A stretch of 64,000 nucleotides of DNA from Streptomyces sp. NBC_00572 (GCF_026341815.1 NZ_JAPENX010000001.1:6386001-6450000), one strand, 5' to 3'; shown: positions 41,426-50,640, numbered from the stretch's first letter. Made by a program: numbers and translations. Notes: a model not told the origin generated them from the letters alone.

Positions 41426-42486
41426 CCCAGGTACGCGCCGCCGACGGCCATCGTGTACAGGCCGACCGGCAGGTTGTCGAAGAGCGGCAACTGCTGTGCG
41501 GTGAGGTCGGCGAGCACCAGGAGCAGGGCCCCGAGCAGGGTGGACATCACCAGGTGCGGGCCGCCGCTGCGGGTGACGCGCTTGGCGATCTGCGGCGCCG
41601 TCAGGGAGACGAAGGCGATCGGCCCCGCCACACTGACGGCCCCCGCGGAGAGGACGATCGACAGCGCGACCGCCCAGGTGGCGGTCCGGCCGGGGCGGGC
41701 ACCCAGACCGGTGGACAGGTCGTCGCCCATCTCGCCGATGCTCAGCGGCCGGGCGAGGAGCGCCGCGAGCGGCAGGGAGACGAGCAGCACCGTCCAGATC
41801 GTCGCGGCGTCCTCCCAGGAGCGGGCCGAGAGGCTGCCGTTGATGTAGGCGGTCAGCGCGCTGGCCTTGTCCCGCTCGACGGAGTACACCACGTACTGGG
41901 TCAGCGCCGTCGCCATCGCGGCCACGCCGATGCCGGCCACCACGAGCCGTCCCGGGCTGCGGAACCCGGTGCCCGTGGCGAGGAACACGACCACCATCGC
42001 GATGATCGCGCCGAGCAGGGCGCCGACGGCCACCGGCAGGACGTCGGGCAGGAACAGGGCGGCGGCCGCCGCTCCCGCGCCGGCGCCGGCGCCGAGCCCG
42101 ATGACATCGGGACTGCCGAGCGGGTTGCGGGTGACGGACTGGAACAGGGCCCCGGACAGGCCGAAGGCCGCACCGGTGGCGATGGCCACGACGAGCCGGG
42201 GGCCGCGCAGCCGGTTCAGGACGAACGCGTTCTTGCCCGTGGCGTCGCCCGCGAGGGCCGACGGCAGATCGGGCAGGTCGATGCCGAGCCTGCCCATCGA
42301 AAGGGTGGCCACGGCCGCCGCGCAGAGCAGCAGCAGGGACACCACGGCGGCGATCACGGAGGAGCGGCGCACGGGTACGGCGACCCAGGGGCCGATCCGC
42401 AGCACACCACGGCCGGCGGGGCGCGCCGGGCGCGGCTTCGTCACCTCCGGGCTGTCCGGAGTGTCGGTCCGGTCGGCGGTCTTCAT
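41386..42486 (-). CDS. Iron-siderophore ABC permease (FecCD family), second subunit
   Basis: A 366-aa FecCD/BtuC-type permease with about nine or ten membrane segments. Family motifs are RLRGPRLVVAIATGAAFGLSGALFQSVTRNPLGSPDVIG and the ATPase-contact region VAGPIAFVSLTAPQIAKRV. The ATG overlaps the first permease stop (ATGA). It probably forms a heterodimeric ferri-siderophore importer with the upstream gene and the binding lipoprotein. No cognate ATPase gene is seen in the window. Confidence 0.94.
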   Translation of the reverse strand: MKTADRTDTPDSPEVTKPRPARPAGRGVLRIGPWVAVPVRRSSVIAAVVSLLLLCAAAVATLSMGRLGIDLPDLPSALAGDATGKNAFVLNRLRGPRLVVAIATGAAFGLSGALFQSVTRNPLGSPDVIGLGAGAGAGAAAAALFLPDVLPVAVGALLGAIIAMVVVFLATGTGFRSPGRLVVAGIGVAAMATALTQYVVYSVERDKASALTAYINGSLSARSWEDAATIWTVLLVSLPLAALLARPLSIGEMGDDLSTGLGARPGRTATWAVALSIVLSAGAVSVAGPIAFVSLTAPQIAKRVTRSGGPHLVMSTLLGALLLVLADLTAQQLPLFDNLPVGLYTMAVGGAYLGYLLLREWKRPAA

Positions 42487-43532
42487 CCCGCTCCCCTCAT
42501 ACGGCGAACGGCGAACAGCAGGGCGGGCGCACCGACGAAGGCGGTGACGACCCCGACCATGAGTTCCTGCGGGCGCAGCAGGACCCGGCCGATGACATCG
42601 GCGAAGAGCAGCAGCGTGGGCCCCGCGAGGGAGGTGAAGAGGATCTGGGCCCTGAAGTCGGCGCCCACCAGCGCCCGGACGACGTGCGGCACGGCGAGGC
42701 CGACGAAGGCGATGGGGCCGACGGCCGCCGTCGCGGCGGCGGCGAGCAGCGTCGCGGCGAGCAGCCCCGCGCCCTTGACGCGGGCGGGACTGATGCCGAG
42801 GGAGGCGGCCTTGTCGTCGCCCATCGCCATGGCGTTGAGCCCCGGCGCGAGCAGCAGGGCGAGCACGAAGCCGACCGCGGCGAACGGCAGGACCGCCCAG
42901 AAGGCGTCGAAGCCGCGGCCGCCGAGCGCGCCCACCACCCAGTAGCGGTAGGTGTCGAAGACCTGTGGCTTGGACAGCGCGACGGCCTGGATGAAGGCGG
43001 CGAGGACGGCGGAGAGCACCGCGCCGGCGAGTACCAGGCGGACCGGTCCGCCACCACCGCCGGCGGTGCCGACGAGGTGGACGACGACACCGGTCGCGAG
43101 GGCGCCGACGAGGGCCCACCAGATGGTCTGCTGCTGCCCCGAGGCACCGAGGAACGCCGTGGCGGCGACGATGGCGGCGGACGCGCCCGCGTTGATGCCG
43201 AGAAGTCCCGGCTCGGCGAGCGGATTGCGCGTGATGCCCTGCATCAGGGTGCCGGCGACCGCGAGGCAGAGACCCGCGAGCACACCGAGGACGGTGCGCG
43301 GGTAGCGGCTCTCGACGACGGTACGGGTGTACTCGTCGCCGCCGCCGGTGACGACCCGCAGGACATCGCCGGCGGACGTGGGCTTGCTGCCGAACATGAC
43401 GCTGGCGAGCAGCGCGAGGGCGAGCAGCGCGAGGGCGAGCAGCGCCAGACAGAGGACGGCGGCCATGACATGCCGGGCAAGGCCCCGCCGTACAACGGCG
43501 GGGCCCTGACCGATCCGGGAGAGTGTGGTCAC
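42483..43532 (-). CDS. Iron-siderophore ABC permease (FecCD family), first subunit
   Basis: A 349-aa FecCD-type permease. RYPRTVLGVLAGLCLAVAGTLMQGITRNPLAEPGLLGI is the classical N-terminal family signature, and VGPIAFVGLAVPHVVR is the ATPase-contact loop. It follows the binding-protein gene by 13 bp. The operon of binding protein, permease and permease is preceded by an iron box, so uptake should rise in iron starvation. Confidence 0.94.
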   Translation of the reverse strand: MTTLSRIGQGPAVVRRGLARHVMAAVLCLALLALALLALALLASVMFGSKPTSAGDVLRVVTGGGDEYTRTVVESRYPRTVLGVLAGLCLAVAGTLMQGITRNPLAEPGLLGINAGASAAIVAATAFLGASGQQQTIWWALVGALATGVVVHLVGTAGGGGGPVRLVLAGAVLSAVLAAFIQAVALSKPQVFDTYRYWVVGALGGRGFDAFWAVLPFAAVGFVLALLLAPGLNAMAMGDDKAASLGISPARVKGAGLLAATLLAAAATAAVGPIAFVGLAVPHVVRALVGADFRAQILFTSLAGPTLLLFADVIGRVLLRPQELMVGVVTAFVGAPALLFAVRRMRGAG

Positions 43533-43545
43533 GCTGGGACCGCTG

Positions 43546-44598
43546 TTACTTCCCGGCCTTGGCGACGGCCTTGTCGATCATCGGCAGGTAGCGCTCGATG
43601 CTGTACGGCACCGTCAGCGGGTTGATCATCGAGGAGGCGGTGACGAACGGCGTGTCGTGGCTGTAGACGAGCGCGCTCTTCTTCACGGCCGGGATGGCGC
43701 CGTACAGGGGCTGCGCCTCGATCTCCTTGCGGGACTTCTCGTCCATGTAGAAGGTGAACGCGATGTCGCTCTTCGAGAGCTTGTTGGCGTTCTCCAGGCC
43801 GATCAGGGCGGAGTCGGTGCCCTCGGTCTCCTTGAAGGTGTTCACGATCGGATCGACCTTGAGGCCCAGCTTGGAGACCATGGCCACGCGCTGCTCCTCG
43901 GGCTTGAAGACGCCGAGGGTGCCGGGGCCGGTGTTGTAGATGTACGAGAACGTGACGTTCTTGTAGTTGGGGCGGGAGGCGGCCGCGTCGGCGAGCTGCT
44001 TGTCGATCTTCGACTCCAGCTCCTTGGCCTTCTCCGGCTGACCGAGCGCCTTGGCGATGATCTCGATCTGCTGGTCCCAGTTCGTGCTCCACGCCTTCTC
44101 GGGGTAGGCGACGGTCGGCGCGATGTCCTTCAGGATGTCGTACTGCTTCTGCGTCAGGCCGGACCACGGGGCGAGGATGACATCGGGCTCGAGCTCGGTG
44201 ATGGCCTCGATGTCGAGCTCCTCGCCGCCCTTGAACTGCTTGGGCAGCGTGGCGCCGGACTTCTTCACCGCGTCGTGGATCCAGGGGAGGTAGCCGGTCT
44301 TGTCGCTGCCCCAGGGGTACTCCTCGATGCCGACCGGGACGTTGCCGAGGGCGATGGCCGTCTCGGCGGAGCCCTGACCGAGTGTCACCACGCGCTTCGG
44401 CTTGTCCTTGATGACCGCGTCGCCGAGGGCGCTCTTGATGGTCACGGGGAAAGCGCCCGCCGAGGCCTTGCCCGCCGACCCTGCCGCGTCGTCTTTCTTG
44501 TCGTCCGAGCCGCACCCGGTCACCATCAGGCCGAGCGAGACCGCGGCGGCGCCCGCCACGAGAACGCGACGGCGAAGGGGGGTGAACACAGAAGGCAT
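43546..44598 (-). CDS. Ferri-siderophore-binding lipoprotein
   Basis: A 350-aa class III periplasmic-binding-type lipoprotein. It has a signal with lipobox VTGCGSDD (Cys about residue 29), then the binding domain starting RVVTLGQGSAETAIALG, with a helix-rich backbone. It has the FecB/FhuD-like layout and resembles CchF-type proteins of Streptomyces. The ATG at 44598 follows GGATCC-type spacing rather than a strong ribosome-binding site. An iron box lies about 100 bp upstream. Confidence 0.92.
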   Translation of the reverse strand: MPSVFTPLRRRVLVAGAAAVSLGLMVTGCGSDDKKDDAAGSAGKASAGAFPVTIKSALGDAVIKDKPKRVVTLGQGSAETAIALGNVPVGIEEYPWGSDKTGYLPWIHDAVKKSGATLPKQFKGGEELDIEAITELEPDVILAPWSGLTQKQYDILKDIAPTVAYPEKAWSTNWDQQIEIIAKALGQPEKAKELESKIDKQLADAAASRPNYKNVTFSYIYNTGPGTLGVFKPEEQRVAMVSKLGLKVDPIVNTFKETEGTDSALIGLENANKLSKSDIAFTFYMDEKSRKEIEAQPLYGAIPAVKKSALVYSHDTPFVTASSMINPLTVPYSIERYLPMIDKAVAKAGK

Positions 44599-44694
44599 GG
44601 TGGATCCTTGTCTCCGGGCAGGGGGGATGTACGAGGCTCCGACTGACGGCCCCACAGACGGACGTCTCCGGGGCAGCGGCCAACTCGGTGCTTG

Positions 44695-44713
44695 TTAGGT
44701 GAGCCTAACCTAT
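44695..44713. promoter_or_regulatory. Iron box (DmdR/IdeR site) for siderophore uptake operon
   Basis: TTAGGTGAGCCTAACCTAT matches the actinobacterial iron box TTAGGTTAGGCTAACCTAA at 16 of 19 positions. It lies upstream of the binding-protein operon. Confidence 0.85.
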
Positions 44714-44780
44714 TCCTGACCGGGGTTGAGCGCCAGGGGTTCGATCTCGATGTGATCGACACGGCACCCGGCCGGAGTCC

Positions 44781-45371
44781 CTACGGCGCGACGGCCTTCC
44801 GGAGGGTCCGCAGGCACAGCGAGAGGGCCGTGTGCTTGGGGGTGCCCTGGTCGCGCGCCTGCATCCAGGCCGCGTAGAGCAGCGCCCACATGACGTCCTG
44901 GAGCCAGCCGGCGTCGACCTCGGGATCGAGCGTCCCGTCCTTCTGTCCGCGCCTGACGAGGGCCAGCAGGGCCAGGTCCGCCGCGGACTCCTCCTCGATG
45001 CCGGACCATGCCACGAACTGCGGTACGTCGTACAACAGCAGCAACCGGTCGCCGAGTTCGAAGTACTCCAGGCAGAGCCGCTCCATCGCCTCGGGCGCCG
45101 GCCCGTCGCCGAGCCGTGCCCGGTCGGCCGCCGCGTCGACCCGGTCCCGCACGTCCGTGCCGATCGCGGCTAGCAGGTCGGAGCGCTCGGGGAAGTAGCG
45201 GTGCACGGTGGTCCGCCCCACCCCGGCCGCCTCGGCGACATCGCCGAGCGAGGCGCTGTGGTCGGCGGTGAGCACGGAGACGGCGGCGTCGAGGATCGCG
45301 CGCCGGGTGCGGGCGCGGGTGGCGCTCTCGCGGGTGGCCGCGCCGTGCGCGGGAGTGTCGTCGGACCCCAT
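44781..45371 (-). CDS. TetR family transcriptional regulator
   Basis: A 196-aa regulator. The N-terminal helix-turn-helix reads AILDAAVSVLTADHSASLGDVAEAAGVGRTTVHRYFPERSDLL, followed by a helical ligand-binding domain. The ATG at 45371 is preferred; an in-frame ATG at 45392 would extend into the control region. It is divergent from an ABC exporter gene and an inverted repeat lies between them, so it probably represses the exporter until a ligand, perhaps the siderophore, binds. Confidence 0.92.
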   Translation of the reverse strand: MGSDDTPAHGAATRESATRARTRRAILDAAVSVLTADHSASLGDVAEAAGVGRTTVHRYFPERSDLLAAIGTDVRDRVDAAADRARLGDGPAPEAMERLCLEYFELGDRLLLLYDVPQFVAWSGIEEESAADLALLALVRRGQKDGTLDPEVDAGWLQDVMWALLYAAWMQARDQGTPKHTALSLCLRTLRKAVAP

Positions 45372-45419
45372 GCGCACACGGTAACCCCTCATACCGTTTG
45401 GGAAACCTTTTGACCTTTC

Positions 45420-45437
45420 TGGAACAGGAATGTTCCA
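45420..45437. promoter_or_regulatory. Inverted repeat, probable TetR operator
   Basis: TGGAACAGGAATGTTCCA has perfect 7-bp arms (TGGAACA/TGTTCCA) around 4 bp. It lies between the divergent TetR and exporter genes, ending 8 bp before the exporter ATG and just after a TTGACC hexamer (45410-45415). Confidence 0.65.
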
Positions 45438-45445
45438 TTGTGGGT

Positions 45446-47254
45446 ATGTCCACCTCCCTCGCGCCCCGCCTGAGCATCCTGTGGTCCTTCGCCCGCCCGC
45501 ACCGGCGCACCCTCGTCCAGGGCCTGGCCCTCGCCCTGGTCGCCTCCGCCCTGGGCCTCGCCACGCCCATGGTCACCAAGCACGTGCTCGACGCCCTGGG
45601 CAGCTCGTCCTCGCTCACGGGACCCGTGGCGGCGCTCCTCGTGCTGCTCGTGGTCGGCGGCGCCGTGTCCTACTGGCAGTGGACGCTGCTCGGGGCGCTG
45701 GGGGAGCGGGTGGTCCTCGACGCCCGCGAGTCGATGGTGCGGCGCTTCCTGCGCGCCACCGTGCCCGGCGTGACCCGGAGCCCGACCGGCGAGCTCGTCA
45801 CCCGCGTCACCTCCGACACGGTGCTGCTCCGCGAGGCCGCCGCCTCCTCCTTCGTCGGCCTGATCAACGGGGCCGTCATGCTGGTGGGCAGCCTCGTCCT
45901 CATGGGCTTCCTCGACCCGGTGCTGCTCGCCACCACCGTCGCCGCCGTCGTCCTCGTCGGCGTGGTCTTCGCACTCCTCATGCCCGGCATCGCCCAGGCG
46001 CAGCAGCAGGCCCAGGACCACGTGGGGCGGCTCGGCGGTGTCCTCGAAGGCACCCTGCGGGCGATCCGTACCGTCAAGGTCAACCGCGCAGAGGAGCGCA
46101 TGACCGAGCGGATCCTCACCGACGCGCGCGCGTCGGCCGAGCACGGGATCCGGGCCGTCCGCCGAGAGGCGCTGGCCTGGACGACCGCCTGGTCCGGCGT
46201 CAATCTGGCCATCATCGCGATCCTCGCCGTCGGCGCCTGGCGCGTCGGCGAGGGCCGGCTCGAAGTGTCCGGTCTGATCGCCTTCCTCCTCTACGCCTTC
46301 GCCCTCATGGACCCGATCACCGAACTCAGCCAGAACGTGACCACCCTGCAGTCCGGCATCGCCGCGGCCGAACGTATCCGGCAGGCCGACGCCCTGCCGA
46401 CCGAGCACACCTCCCCGTCCTCGGGCGAGGGCACGGTTCCCGGCGCACGCACCAGAGCCTCCGGTGTACGGGCCGAGGCTTCCGGCGGAGACAGCGAGGC
46501 GGCCGGTGACGACATACCCGTCCTGGAGCTGCGGAACGTCACCGCCGCCTACGGTCCCGACGCCGCCGCGGCCGTACGGGACGTCGACCTCGTCATCCCC
46601 CGGCGCGGCCACACCGCCGTCGTCGGCCCCTCGGGAGCGGGCAAGACCACCCTGCTCTCCCTGGTCCTGCGGTTCCTGGAGCCGACCGGCGGTGAACTGC
46701 TCCTCGACGGGCGGCCGTACCGCGACCACGCCCATGCCGACATCCGGGCCAGGCTCGCGTACGTCGAGCAGGACACCCCGGTGGTCCCCGGCACGATCCG
46801 CGACAACCTGCTGCTCGCCCGCCCCGACGCCACCCCGGAGGAACTGCGGCGCGTGCTGCACGACGTACGGCTCGCGGAGAAGGTCGACGCGCTGGACGAG
46901 GGCCTGGACACGCCCCTCGCCGCGGCGAACGTGTCGGGAGGGGAGCGGCAGCGCATCGCCCTGGCCCGGGCGCTCCTCGCCACCCCCGACGTCCTGCTCC
47001 TGGACGAGGCGACCGCGCAGTTGGACGGCCTGACCGAGGCGGCCGTGCAGGAGTGCGTGCGCTCCCGTGCGGACACCGGCGCCGTGGTGACGATCGCCCA
47101 CCGCCTGTCGACGGTGGTCGACGCGGACACCATCGTCGTCATGGAGGCGGGCCGGGTCCGTGCGCGGGGCCGGCACGAGGAACTCCTCGCCTCGGACACC
47201 CTCTACCGCGACCTGGTCGAGTCCCTGCGCATCGCCGCGCACACCGGCGCCTGA
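45446..47254 (+). CDS. ABC exporter (fused permease and ATPase)
   Basis: A 602-aa half-transporter of the MsbA/LmrA type. An N-terminal six-segment membrane domain (residues about 1-330) is followed by a low-complexity linker and an ATPase domain with GPSGAGKTTLLSLVL (Walker A), NVSGGERQRIALARALL (signature), VLLLDEATAQLD (Walker B) and TIAHRLSTV (H-loop). The ATG at 45446 is preferred; a GTG at 45440 and an upstream frame to 45398 are alternatives that would cross the operator. Its position in the siderophore locus and similarity in layout to cchG suggest siderophore export. Confidence 0.93.
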   Translation: MSTSLAPRLSILWSFARPHRRTLVQGLALALVASALGLATPMVTKHVLDALGSSSSLTGPVAALLVLLVVGGAVSYWQWTLLGALGERVVLDARESMVRRFLRATVPGVTRSPTGELVTRVTSDTVLLREAAASSFVGLINGAVMLVGSLVLMGFLDPVLLATTVAAVVLVGVVFALLMPGIAQAQQQAQDHVGRLGGVLEGTLRAIRTVKVNRAEERMTERILTDARASAEHGIRAVRREALAWTTAWSGVNLAIIAILAVGAWRVGEGRLEVSGLIAFLLYAFALMDPITELSQNVTTLQSGIAAAERIRQADALPTEHTSPSSGEGTVPGARTRASGVRAEASGGDSEAAGDDIPVLELRNVTAAYGPDAAAAVRDVDLVIPRRGHTAVVGPSGAGKTTLLSLVLRFLEPTGGELLLDGRPYRDHAHADIRARLAYVEQDTPVVPGTIRDNLLLARPDATPEELRRVLHDVRLAEKVDALDEGLDTPLAAANVSGGERQRIALARALLATPDVLLLDEATAQLDGLTEAAVQECVRSRADTGAVVTIAHRLSTVVDADTIVVMEAGRVRARGRHEELLASDTLYRDLVESLRIAAHTGA

Positions 47255-47263
47255 GGACAGGAG

Positions 47264-47306
47264 GGGCGGGTGTTGCCGCGCCGGCCCGGCGCGGCAGCAC
47301 CCGCCC
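47264..47306. terminator. Strong hairpin between exporter and MarR genes
   Basis: GGGCGGGTGTTGCCGCGCCGG faces CCCGGCGCGGCAGCACCCGCCC with nearly complete pairing over about 20 bp, between convergent genes. Confidence 0.8.
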
Positions 47307-47313
47307 GTGCCGC

Positions 47314-47787
47314 TCAGGTCGAGGAGACCGGTCGCTCGCGCGCCAGGTCGGCCGGTGCCGGTTCGAGATGGCCGTGCACCCGGCGCAGCAGGGAGGCGAG
47401 TTGCTCGCGCTCCCCGGCGTCGAGGGGGGCCAGGATCTCGTCGTCCGTCCGCGCGATCTCCGCGTTCAGACTCCGGAGCGACGTCTCGCCCTCCGGGGTG
47501 AGCCGCACGACGACACGGCGCCGGTCCGCGTCGTCCCGGACGCAGTCGACCTGTCCGATCCGGACCAGGTCGTTGACGACCTTCACCAGGTCGCTGGCGT
47601 TCATGGCCAGCCGGGTGGCGAGGGCCGTCTTCATCTGCGGGCCGAGGTCGGCGAGCAGCGCCATCACGGTGAGGTGCCAGAGCCGTAACCCCCGGGCCTC
47701 CAGCGTCTCCGCCAGGCGGCGGCGCGCGGCCCTGCCGACGGCGTGCATGAGATACGCGTTGAGGTCGAGCACGCTGGGCGGCGTCAT
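47314..47787 (-). CDS. MarR family transcriptional regulator
   Basis: A winged-helix regulator of about 157 aa. It has the helical MarR start (NAYLMHAVGRAARRRLAETL), recognition helix MNASDLVKVVNDLVRIGQV and wing DDADRRRVVVRLTPEGE. I chose the ATG at 47787 because the family rarely has long N-terminal tails. The open frame continues to 48018 or beyond with Pro/Thr-rich sequence containing three TPPS repeats, so a longer protein is possible. It lies 257 bp downstream of the formyltransferase stop codon on the same strand. Its target is unknown. Confidence 0.85.
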   Translation of the reverse strand: MTPPSVLDLNAYLMHAVGRAARRRLAETLEARGLRLWHLTVMALLADLGPQMKTALATRLAMNASDLVKVVNDLVRIGQVDCVRDDADRRRVVVRLTPEGETSLRSLNAEIARTDDEILAPLDAGEREQLASLLRRVHGHLEPAPADLARERPVSST

Positions 47788-48044
47788 GCTCTGCGAGGGC
47801 GGCGTGATGGTGCGGGAGGGCGGGGCCACCCCCGGGACCGCACCAGGGCCCGGGTGCGTACTCGTGCCCGCGCCTGTCAGCGCGTCGAGGGTCAGGTCGG
47901 TGTTCGCGAGTGACCCGAAGACCTTCGCCCAGTCCATCGGCACGCTCGCGATGCCGACGACGGCGAACGTCGCCCCCGAGAGGTCGTGCGCGACACCGGA
48001 GACGACCGGCTGTTCCATCGGCTGCTCCTCACTCTCCCCGCTCG

Positions 48045-48992
48045 TCAGGGGCGGCCGGTGAGGTAGCCGCCCATGGAGGTGAAGTACTCGGTCGCGGGCA
48101 GCTCGCGGCCGTCCTCCGTCCGGACGCGGGTGATGGCCAGGCCGTGGTTGCGGCCGGTGCGCGCGTCGGCGCCGGCGACGATCACGACACCCTCGCCCTC
48201 GCGGTAGAAGACACGGCCGGGCGTGCCGCCGTAACGGCCCTCGGAGACCACGGCGGAGAGGACTTCGAGGCGCTTGCCCCGGTGGAAGGTGAAGGCGCTC
48301 GGGTAGGGCGCCGACTGGGCGCGGACCAGGCGCTCCAGGACGTCGGCCGGCCAGTTCCAGTCGATCCGGATGTCCTCCTCGGCACGCTTGTGGAAGAAGC
48401 TGGCCCGGGAGCGGTCCTGGCGGGTGAACTCGGCCTGGCCGGAGGCGATCTGGTCGAGTGCGCCGATGGTGACCGGGGCGATGAGGTCGACCGTCTTGTG
48501 GAAGAGGTCGGTGGCCGTGTCGGTCGGTCCGACGGGCACGGCCCGCTGCTGGACGATGTCGCCGGCGTCGAGCACCTCGTCCATCATGTGGGCCGTGACG
48601 CCGACTTCGGTCTCGCCGTTGATGAGGGCCCAGATGAGCGGCGAGAAACCGGCGTACTTGGGCAGCAGCGAGTCGTGGATGTTCAGCGTGCCGTGGCGGG
48701 GCAGGTTGTAGATGTGCGGCGGGATCCACGTACGCCAGTTGTTGGCGACGATGATGTCCGCGTCGGCCTCCTTGAGCCGCGCGAACAGCTCTTCGTCGTC
48801 GGGCCTGTTGCGGATGACGACCGGGACGCCGTGCTCCTCCGCCAGGTCGGCGACCGAGTCGCTCCAGATCTTCTCGTAGGCGTGCTCGCTCTTGGGGTGC
48901 GTCACGACGAGAACCACGTCGTGTTCGGAGTCCAGGAGCGCTTGGAGGGTGCGATGGCCCCAGGTCTGATAGCCGAACATGACGACCCGCAT
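48045..48992 (-). CDS. N5-hydroxyornithine formyltransferase (CchA-like)
   Basis: A 315-aa formyltetrahydrofolate-dependent transferase related to methionyl-tRNA formyltransferase. Catalytic features are the Asn in VANNWRTW, the His in LNIHDSLLPKYAGFSP and the Asp in VLDAGDIVQQ. It matches the role of CchA in coelichelin assembly, formylating N5-hydroxyornithine to give a hydroxamate ligand. The ATG follows GAGGAGG. It is divergent from the monooxygenase gene, and iron boxes lie between them, so iron starvation should induce it. Confidence 0.92.
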   Translation of the reverse strand: MRVVMFGYQTWGHRTLQALLDSEHDVVLVVTHPKSEHAYEKIWSDSVADLAEEHGVPVVIRNRPDDEELFARLKEADADIIVANNWRTWIPPHIYNLPRHGTLNIHDSLLPKYAGFSPLIWALINGETEVGVTAHMMDEVLDAGDIVQQRAVPVGPTDTATDLFHKTVDLIAPVTIGALDQIASGQAEFTRQDRSRASFFHKRAEEDIRIDWNWPADVLERLVRAQSAPYPSAFTFHRGKRLEVLSAVVSEGRYGGTPGRVFYREGEGVVIVAGADARTGRNHGLAITRVRTEDGRELPATEYFTSMGGYLTGRP

Positions 48993-49030
48993 CGGGTTCC
49001 TCCTCGGAAGAGCGATTGACCGCCAGCAAG

Positions 49031-49049
49031 TAAAGCAAGGCTTACCTAA
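49031..49049. promoter_or_regulatory. Iron box upstream of formyltransferase gene
   Basis: The minus strand reads TTAGGTAAGCCTTGCTTTA, about 13 of 19 matches to the iron box consensus with a complete left half (TTAGGT). It lies 39 bp upstream of the formyltransferase ATG. Confidence 0.65.
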
Positions 49050-49133
49050 CAGTGCAACTGGCTTGATTTATGCGGTCGTTCGGGACGCGCGTCCAGGCGT
49101 TGTCCGCTTTGCCCCGTCGACAGCATCGCTAGA

Positions 49134-49152
49134 TCAGGTTAGCTTTACCTAA
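49134..49152. promoter_or_regulatory. Iron box upstream of ornithine monooxygenase gene
   Basis: TCAGGTTAGCTTTACCTAA matches the iron box TTAGGTTAGGCTAACCTAA at 15 of 19 positions, 79 bp upstream of the chosen monooxygenase start. Confidence 0.8.
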
Positions 49153-49231
49153 GTTCCGCTCGGCTGTCGGCAACACCGCTGTGCCCGACGCCGGTTCCCC
49201 CTCAGCCTTCATCCCGCACGATGGGAGTGAC

Positions 49232-50608
49232 ATGTCGCAGGTTCCTCCTGGTGACGCACCTCTGGTCCACGACCTCATTGGCATCGGCTTCGGCCCGTCC
49301 AATGTGGCCATGGCGATAGCGCTCAGCGAGCACAACGCCCGCGTCGGAAGGCAGGAAGCGGTCACCGCCCACTTCTTCGAGCGCCAGCCACGGTTCGGCT
49401 GGCACCGCGGCATGCTGATCGACGACGCGACCATGCAGGTGTCCTTCCTCAAGGACCTCGTGACGCTGCGCAACCCGACCAGCGAATACAGCTTCCTCTG
49501 CTATCTGCAGAGCAAGGGCCGGCTGATCGACTTCGTCAACCACAAGAACCTCTTCCCGCTGCGCGTCGAGTTCCACGACTACTTCGAGTGGGCCGCGTCC
49601 AAGGTCGACGACATGGTCTCCTACGGCCACGAGATCATCTCGGTGGAGCCCGTCGAGCGCGACGGCGTCATCGAATACCTCGACGTGACCGCCCGCTCGG
49701 GATCCGAACTGGTCGTCCACCGCGCCCGAAACCTCGTCCTCGGTACGGGACTTCGCCCGCGCATGCCGGAAGGCGTCGAGCGCAGCGACCGCGTCTGGCA
49801 CAACTCCGACCTGCTCGCCAAAGTCGAGGGCCTGGAGGGCACGAACCCCGAGCGGATCGTCGTCGTGGGCGCCGGACAGAGCGCCGCCGAGAACGTCGCC
49901 TATCTGCACCGCCGTTTCCCCGAGGCCGAGATCTGCGCCGTCTTCTCCCGCTACGGCTACAGCCCCGCCGACGACAGCGCCTTCGCCAACCGGATCTTCG
50001 ACCCGGGTGCCGTCGACGAGTACTTCACGGCACCGGACGACATCAAGCGCAAGCTGATGGACTATCACGGAAACACCAACTACTCCGTGGTGGACATCGA
50101 CCTCATCGACGACCTGTACCGCCAGGCGTACCAGGAGAAGGTCCTCGGCACCGAGCGCCTGCGCTTCATCAACATCTCCCGGCTCACCGGCGTCGAGGAC
50201 GGCCCGGCCAAGGTCCGCGCCTTCGTCACCTCCCTCGTCACCGGCGAGGAGACCGTGCTCGAAGCCGATGTCGTCGTCTACGCCACCGGATACAGCCCCG
50301 CCGAGCCCCTCGGGCTCCTCGGCCCGGTCGCCGACCGCTGCCACCGCGACGACCAGGGCCGCGTGCGCGTCGAGCGGGACTACCGGCTCGCCACCGACTC
50401 CGAACTGCGCTGCGGCATCTACCTCCAGGGCGGCACCGAGCACACCCACGGCATCACGTCGTCGCTCCTCTCCAACACCGCGATCAGGGTCGGCGAGATC
50501 CTCGACTCGGTCCTCGACCGGGCCTCCGACGCCCTCGCCGCCACCGTCATGGCACCCCCCGCCGACGAGATCCGGCCCATGGCCGACGGCGTCGGCACGG
50601 CGCGCTGA
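49232..50608 (+). CDS. L-ornithine N5-monooxygenase (CchB/PvdA-like)
   Basis: A 458-aa flavin-dependent N-hydroxylating monooxygenase. It has the FAD-binding GIGFGPSNVAMAIAL, the substrate-side MQVSFLKDLVTLRNPTSEYSF, the NADPH-binding VVGAGQSAAENVAYL and the family's C-terminal ATGYSP. It oxidises the side-chain amine of L-ornithine to the N5-hydroxy form, the first step of hydroxamate siderophore synthesis. The ATG at 49232 has GGGAG four bases upstream; a GTG at 49181 is in frame. It begins the plus-strand biosynthetic block with the second binding protein and the NRPS. Confidence 0.95.
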   Translation: MSQVPPGDAPLVHDLIGIGFGPSNVAMAIALSEHNARVGRQEAVTAHFFERQPRFGWHRGMLIDDATMQVSFLKDLVTLRNPTSEYSFLCYLQSKGRLIDFVNHKNLFPLRVEFHDYFEWAASKVDDMVSYGHEIISVEPVERDGVIEYLDVTARSGSELVVHRARNLVLGTGLRPRMPEGVERSDRVWHNSDLLAKVEGLEGTNPERIVVVGAGQSAAENVAYLHRRFPEAEICAVFSRYGYSPADDSAFANRIFDPGAVDEYFTAPDDIKRKLMDYHGNTNYSVVDIDLIDDLYRQAYQEKVLGTERLRFINISRLTGVEDGPAKVRAFVTSLVTGEETVLEADVVVYATGYSPAEPLGLLGPVADRCHRDDQGRVRVERDYRLATDSELRCGIYLQGGTEHTHGITSSLLSNTAIRVGEILDSVLDRASDALAATVMAPPADEIRPMADGVGTAR

Positions 50609-50640
50609 CGCCACCCCCGCTCCACCCCCCACGCAACACA

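Noticed and set aside
47788..49038. Long N-terminal extension of the MarR frame across the formyltransferase gene
   Set aside because: The frame is merely open; most of it is antisense-like arginine-rich sequence in another frame of the formyltransferase. Only a start up to 48018 would be conceivable.
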